A stretch of DNA of 64,000 bases from Aquicoccus porphyridii. GTDB taxonomy: Bacteria > Pseudomonadota > Alphaproteobacteria > Rhodobacterales > Rhodobacteraceae. Positions 60,636 to 64,000 of this stretch are shown in pieces; the first letter of the stretch is position 1; every line of letters starts with the position of its first letter. Position numbers and translations under genes: made by a program. The notes under the pieces are model-generated. The model worked only from the letters and a program-made list of their open reading frames with translations. It did no database searches and had not been told where the DNA came from. The stretch covers positions 150,237-214,236 of the forward strand of contig NZ_VINQ01000005.1 in the NCBI RefSeq assembly GCF_008369105.1, given 5' to 3'.

Positions 60636-61510
60636 TCGCCCGCCCCCGCCATGATGCGCCGCCGCGCCTCGGCCAACTGCTCGACCGCGTCGAGCACGAA
60701 GGGCGTGCCACAGACCCAGCTCTGATCCGAGATGACCGCGCTTTCACGCCCGGCCCGGAACGCGCGCACCACCGGATGCGACAGCACCTCTTCCGAGCGC
60801 GACCCGCCGGGATATGTGCGCGCCGTGACGACAATATCCGGGTCGCTCAGCGCCAGAACCTCAAGCGGCATGACCTGCCCCGATCCATAACCCGCCGCAT
60901 GGGCGGCATTGGCAAACCCGGCCCGTTCGAGAATATCACCCGAAAGGCTCCCGCGCCCCGAAACATACCCATTGGCGTGATAGATCACCGCGCGCGGGCG
61001 CGGCCCCTGATCCGTGCCCAGCGCCGCCAGCCGCGCATCGAACCGCGCCAGCACCGCACGCGCCGCCGCCTCGCGCCCCAGAACCCGGCCCATGTCAATG
61101 ACCCGGTCGCGCACATCCTCCAGCGTGCTGGCCGGGGCAAATTGCGCCACCTCGATCCCCAGCCGCTCCAGCATCAGAACCGTGCTGCGCGGCGACAGGG
61201 TGCTGGCCAGCACAAGGTCGGGCCGCATCAGGTAAATCTCCTCGGCCCGGCTGTGGTTGATCACATGATCCCGCGCCTCATCGGCCAGCGGCGACACCAT
61301 CGGATCGAGCGCGATCCGCGACACCGACCAAAGCTGCCCCTCGCCCGCCAGCAACATGGCCAGAAGATCGGTGCAGAGATTCATCGACACGACACGCGCA
61401 GGCGCCGCATCGGGCGGTGGCGGCAAAGCGATCTGCTCCGCCGCCGCCATGCGCGCCATCCCCCCCAGAATGAGGGCAATGGCCGCGGATATGATCCTAG
61501 AACTCCGCAC
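60632..61510 (-). CDS. btuF: Cobalamin-binding periplasmic protein BtuF
   Basis: 292 residues with a Sec signal of about 24 residues (ending RMAAA). The helical-backbone binding-protein fold is shown by RVVSMNLCTDLLAMLLAGEG, EEIYLMRPDLVLASTLSP, EVAQFAPASTLEDVRDRVID and a C-terminal SDQSWVCGTPFVLDAVEQL. It hands corrinoids to BtuCD. It overlaps the end of btuB by 14 bases and btuC by 4. Confidence 0.88.
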   Translation of the reverse strand: MRSSRIISAAIALILGGMARMAAAEQIALPPPPDAAPARVVSMNLCTDLLAMLLAGEGQLWSVSRIALDPMVSPLADEARDHVINHSRAEEIYLMRPDLVLASTLSPRSTVLMLERLGIEVAQFAPASTLEDVRDRVIDMGRVLGREAAARAVLARFDARLAALGTDQGPRPRAVIYHANGYVSGRGSLSGDILERAGFANAAHAAGYGSGQVMPLEVLALSDPDIVVTARTYPGGSRSEEVLSHPVVRAFRAGRESAVISDQSWVCGTPFVLDAVEQLAEARRRIMAGAGE

Positions 61511-63320
61511 GAATCCCGAAAAACACCGAGCGGCCGGGCTGATTATAGCCGCCCACCGTCTCGTAATCCTCGTCGGTCAGGTTCTCGACCCGCAGATAGG
61601 CCTTGGCGTTGTCCATCACGGCATATTCCACCCCGGCATTCACCAGCGTGTACTCCCCGACCTTGTGACCTGCCGGGGCAAAGGCACTCGCCTCGGCGCC
61701 GTTCGCGTGCTTGACCTCGATATTGCCCGAAAGCTTCGGCGTGAACTCCGCGTCAAGCCCGAGGACCAGCGTGTTGCGCGGCACCCGAACCCGGCGCATG
61801 CCGTTGCCATCCTTGGCGTCGACATAGGTATAGGCGCCATAGACCGTGTATTGATCGCTCAGCGCATAGCGCCCCGACATCTCGAATCCCTTGCTGACCG
61901 ACGTGCCCGGCACCTGCACATAACCCGTGGGAAAGTTATAATCGATCAGGTCATCGACCTCGGTATAAAACAGCGTCCCGCGGATCGACCCGACGCCGCC
62001 GAACCGATGCTCGATACCGAGTTCGGCATTACGGCTTTGCTCCGGGTCAAGGTTGGGGTTGCCGCCGAACGGCCCGTAAAGCTCGTTGAGCGACGGCGCG
62101 CGAAACCCGGTGGCCAGCGCGGCGCGAATATCGGTCGAGCCGGTCACATGCCAGACCCCGGCAATACGCCCGCTCGCATGGCCGCCGAACTGCGAATGCT
62201 CGTCATGACGCAGGGCAAGCGACAGGTCGACATCGCCGGGCTGAAGCAGCAATTCGGCAAAGGCCGAGCGCGTATCCGCGCTGCCCACGGTCTTGTAACG
62301 CTCCTCGGTATAGTCGAGCCCGAAATTCAGCACCGCGTTCGCCGCCCCGCCCAGCGACGCGCTCCCGAGATAGGCGATCTGGTCGCGCGTGCTGTCATAG
62401 GTCGCGGTATAGGTCGACGTCGCGAGGTCGCGCTTGGAGTCGAAATGGCTATAGCTCAACTTGTGCGTGACCCGCCCGGTGGTCACCTCGGCAAAGACGC
62501 GCGCACCGCGCTGCCGGGTCTGGCCGGTGCCGCTCGGATCGCCTGCCATGTTGTCGAAATCGAAATCGAGATCGCGGTAAAGAACCGCACCCCCCACGGT
62601 GACATTGTCGCTCAACGCATATCGCAGGGTGAGGCTGGCAAGGCTCTGCTCGGCGCCATCCTTCTCGGTATTGTCCGACAGGGCCGAGAATCCATCGCTC
62701 TCGATCCGCGAAACATTCAACGCAACCTCGCCGCGATCATCCTTGTAACCCAGCATCAGGTTACCGGAATAGGTGCCATAGCTGCCCGCCTCGGCGCTCA
62801 GTCGCGTGGAAAAGCCCAGTTTCGATGGCCGCGCCGTCGAGATATCGACAACGCCCCCGATCGCCTCCGAGCCGTAAAGCGCCGATTGCGACCCCTTGAG
62901 CAATTCGACCCGCCCAAGCCCCGCATTGGTCATGCCGCCGAAATCGAACTGCGCCTGCGTGCCCGCGGCGTCGGTCACGTCGATCCCGTCGATGCGCACG
63001 CCGATATAGCGCGCGGGCAGGCCCCGGATGGACAGGCTGCTCGTCGTCCCGAGCGGCCCGCTTTGCGCGAAACTCAGACCGGGCTTGCGCGACAGCGTAT
63101 CGGCCAGCGGCCGCGTGTCGCCGTCAAGGTCATCCTCTTCGAGAACATCGACGGTGGCCCCGGTCCGGCTCATCGGTTGCGGGATCAGGCTGCCCGAAAG
63201 GACGATCGTGCCGAGATCGGTCACATCCTCGTCCTGGGCATGGGCAACCGGCGCCTGCACGATCAGCGCCGCGATGGCGCAAGAGGCCATGAGGCCGGTT
63301 CTGGTAACGGGTCGGGTCAT
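61497..63320 (-). CDS. btuB: TonB-dependent vitamin B12 receptor BtuB
   Basis: 607 residues from the ATG at 63320. Signal peptide (ASCAIAALIVQAPVAHA), a TonB-box-like DLGTIVLSG, and the plug domain (SRKPGLSFAQSGPLGTTSSL, RGLPARYIGVRIDGIDVTDA, ELLKGSQSALYGSEAIGGVV) are followed by a 22-strand barrel ending in RSVFFGIRAEF with the C-terminal Phe of outer-membrane proteins. The cobalamin riboswitch in its leader confirms the ligand class. It is the first gene of the B12 uptake operon. Confidence 0.94.
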   Translation of the reverse strand: MTRPVTRTGLMASCAIAALIVQAPVAHAQDEDVTDLGTIVLSGSLIPQPMSRTGATVDVLEEDDLDGDTRPLADTLSRKPGLSFAQSGPLGTTSSLSIRGLPARYIGVRIDGIDVTDAAGTQAQFDFGGMTNAGLGRVELLKGSQSALYGSEAIGGVVDISTARPSKLGFSTRLSAEAGSYGTYSGNLMLGYKDDRGEVALNVSRIESDGFSALSDNTEKDGAEQSLASLTLRYALSDNVTVGGAVLYRDLDFDFDNMAGDPSGTGQTRQRGARVFAEVTTGRVTHKLSYSHFDSKRDLATSTYTATYDSTRDQIAYLGSASLGGAANAVLNFGLDYTEERYKTVGSADTRSAFAELLLQPGDVDLSLALRHDEHSQFGGHASGRIAGVWHVTGSTDIRAALATGFRAPSLNELYGPFGGNPNLDPEQSRNAELGIEHRFGGVGSIRGTLFYTEVDDLIDYNFPTGYVQVPGTSVSKGFEMSGRYALSDQYTVYGAYTYVDAKDGNGMRRVRVPRNTLVLGLDAEFTPKLSGNIEVKHANGAEASAFAPAGHKVGEYTLVNAGVEYAVMDNAKAYLRVENLTDEDYETVGGYNQPGRSVFFGIRAEF

Positions 63321-63465
63321 GTCTTCGTCTTCCTTCCGTTCGCGCATCCCGCGCGAAGCTTCGAGTTCGGTGCCTGCGGAAGTGAATGCGAGACCGCGGG
63401 CGGTGAGGGTGCCACCACTACGGAAGGTCCGTTGCCCATGCGCGCCCCGCGCCCGGACAGGGTGA

Positions 63466-63650
63466 TCACTCCGGCAGGTCTCCTGACTCGCGGGTCGTCG
63501 CTTGGCCGGGTCTTCCCATCACGCTGGCTGCGCAACAGTGACATGGTCCGGCTTCACTCACCGCTTACAGTTGCGGGGGCAGTCACGGAGTTGCCCGGCC
63601 TTTGGCCATGGCGCACCGTGTTCCCTTTTCACCGGACGATTTCCCGCCCG
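63466..63650 (-). promoter_or_regulatory. Cobalamin riboswitch
   Basis: On the minus strand, upstream of btuB, the RNA shows the class elements in order: CCGGTGAAAAGGGAACACGG (about 63617-63636), the highly conserved GCCCCCGCAACTGTAAGCGG (63561-63580), GTCACTG, and the B12 box GAGTCAGGAGACCTGCC (about 63473-63489). Adenosylcobalamin binding normally shuts off the downstream gene. The remaining ~145 bases to btuB include the expression platform. Exact ends are approximate. Confidence 0.95.
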
Positions 63651-63720
63651 GACCGAAGCATCCCGGGCTTTAGCGCAGCTTGCCGCGCGACGAAAGGAAA
63701 AATTCGCACGAGGCCGCGCC

Positions 63721-64000
63721 TCAGCGCCCCCTGATGCGGATCGAGAACCGCCGCTCCGCGCCCCTTGGCGGCTTCGGGAAAGGCGCGGCCCCGCGCACGA
63801 TCCCCAATGCCGCCCGGTCGAGCGCCGCCGACCCCGAACTGCGCGCGATGCCCAGCGCCGCCAGCCCGCCATTGTCGGCGATGGTGAACCCCACCACCGC
63901 CTCGCCCCGCGCATTGACCCGTGGCCGCCCGGCACGCGACAGCCTGCGCATCACGAGACCGGGGTAATTGCTGGCCGCCGCGCTGCCCGCCGCGTCCGCC
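63721..64000 (-). CDS. TonB family protein, C-terminal fragment
   Basis: The frame is open to the window edge, so the N-terminal part lies outside. The visible 92 residues include an Ala/Ser linker and the TonB C-terminal domain, with NYPGLVMRRLSRAGRPRVNA, GEAVVGFTIADNGGLAALGI and RSSGSAALDRAALGIVRGAA. It spans the periplasm and energises outer-membrane receptors, here presumably BtuB encoded next on the same strand. It ends about 70 bases before the riboswitch. Confidence 0.9.
   Translation of the reverse strand, partial: ADAAGSAAASNYPGLVMRRLSRAGRPRVNARGEAVVGFTIADNGGLAALGIARSSGSAALDRAALGIVRGAAPFPKPPRGAERRFSIRIRGR

Noticed and set aside
61356..63734. 792-codon open frame on the plus strand across btuB and the riboswitch
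   Set aside because: It runs antisense through btuB and the conserved riboswitch. No protein features.
1..64000. CRISPR arrays, prophage, integrase, IS elements or rRNA genes
   Set aside because: No regularly spaced repeats, no transposase, integrase or phage structural motifs, and no rRNA sequence were seen on either strand.

Overview
The window reads as a chromosomal segment of a high-GC alphaproteobacterium, most likely of the Rhodobacteraceae/Roseobacter group. The basis is codon style, two DctPQM TRAP transporters, an L28 gene, a B12-salvage operon with CbiZ, and many ATGA-coupled operons. No 16S or other species-level marker is present, so this placement is an inference.

Region 1 (1-9.5 kb): the end of a FAD oxidoreductase gene runs into a TRAP transporter operon (plus strand). 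It converges on a second TRAP operon (minus strand) that also carries a fumarylacetoacetate-hydrolase-family enzyme and a cyclase-family hydrolase. A TetR gene and a perfect operator palindrome sit at the head of the second operon. Region 2 (9.5-22 kb): a peptide/amide uptake and hydrolysis cluster. It holds two M20 peptidases, a dipeptide-type ABC importer with a fused double ATPase, its binding protein and an M81 (MlrC-type) peptidase, divergent from an IclR regulator and a penicillin-acylase-family Ntn hydrolase that lacks a signal peptide. Region 3 (22-26.3 kb): an orphan urocanate hydratase coupled to a flavin reductase, a CobB sirtuin, a PCu(A)C copper chaperone and a DUF2946-like protein.

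Region 4 (26.5-41.5 kb): a nearly complete type II secretion system (gspD C I H G / L M E F / N / J K / O) with some unusual parts. A substrate-binding-like lipoprotein gene is inserted in it and coupled to gspJ, the prepilin peptidase has no methyltransferase domain, and a DUF4331 exported protein with a tiny lipoprotein partner lies between gspK and gspO. Region 5 (41.6-47.6 kb): a metal-handling locus with a HupE/UreJ-type membrane protein, an unknown exported protein, a LolD/FtsX-type ABC pair, NikK-like (DUF4198) and NikL-like periplasmic proteins, and a ZnuA-like binding protein with a His-rich loop. Five exported proteins in regions 4-5 are predicted to mature with histidine as the first residue.

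Region 6 (47.7-56.7 kb): rpmB, a BKACE enzyme, a GNAT acetyltransferase, two half-size ABC exporters (the first preceded by a candidate leader-peptide attenuator), tRNA-Gly(UCC), RidA, DUF952, pyrD, an ArsC-like protein and DUF3237. Region 7 (57.2-58.0 kb): one AT-rich orphan membrane-protein gene, probably acquired by transfer. Region 8 (58.2-64 kb): a cobalamin riboswitch followed by btuB-btuF-btuC-btuD-cbiZ, with the end of a TonB-family gene at the window edge.
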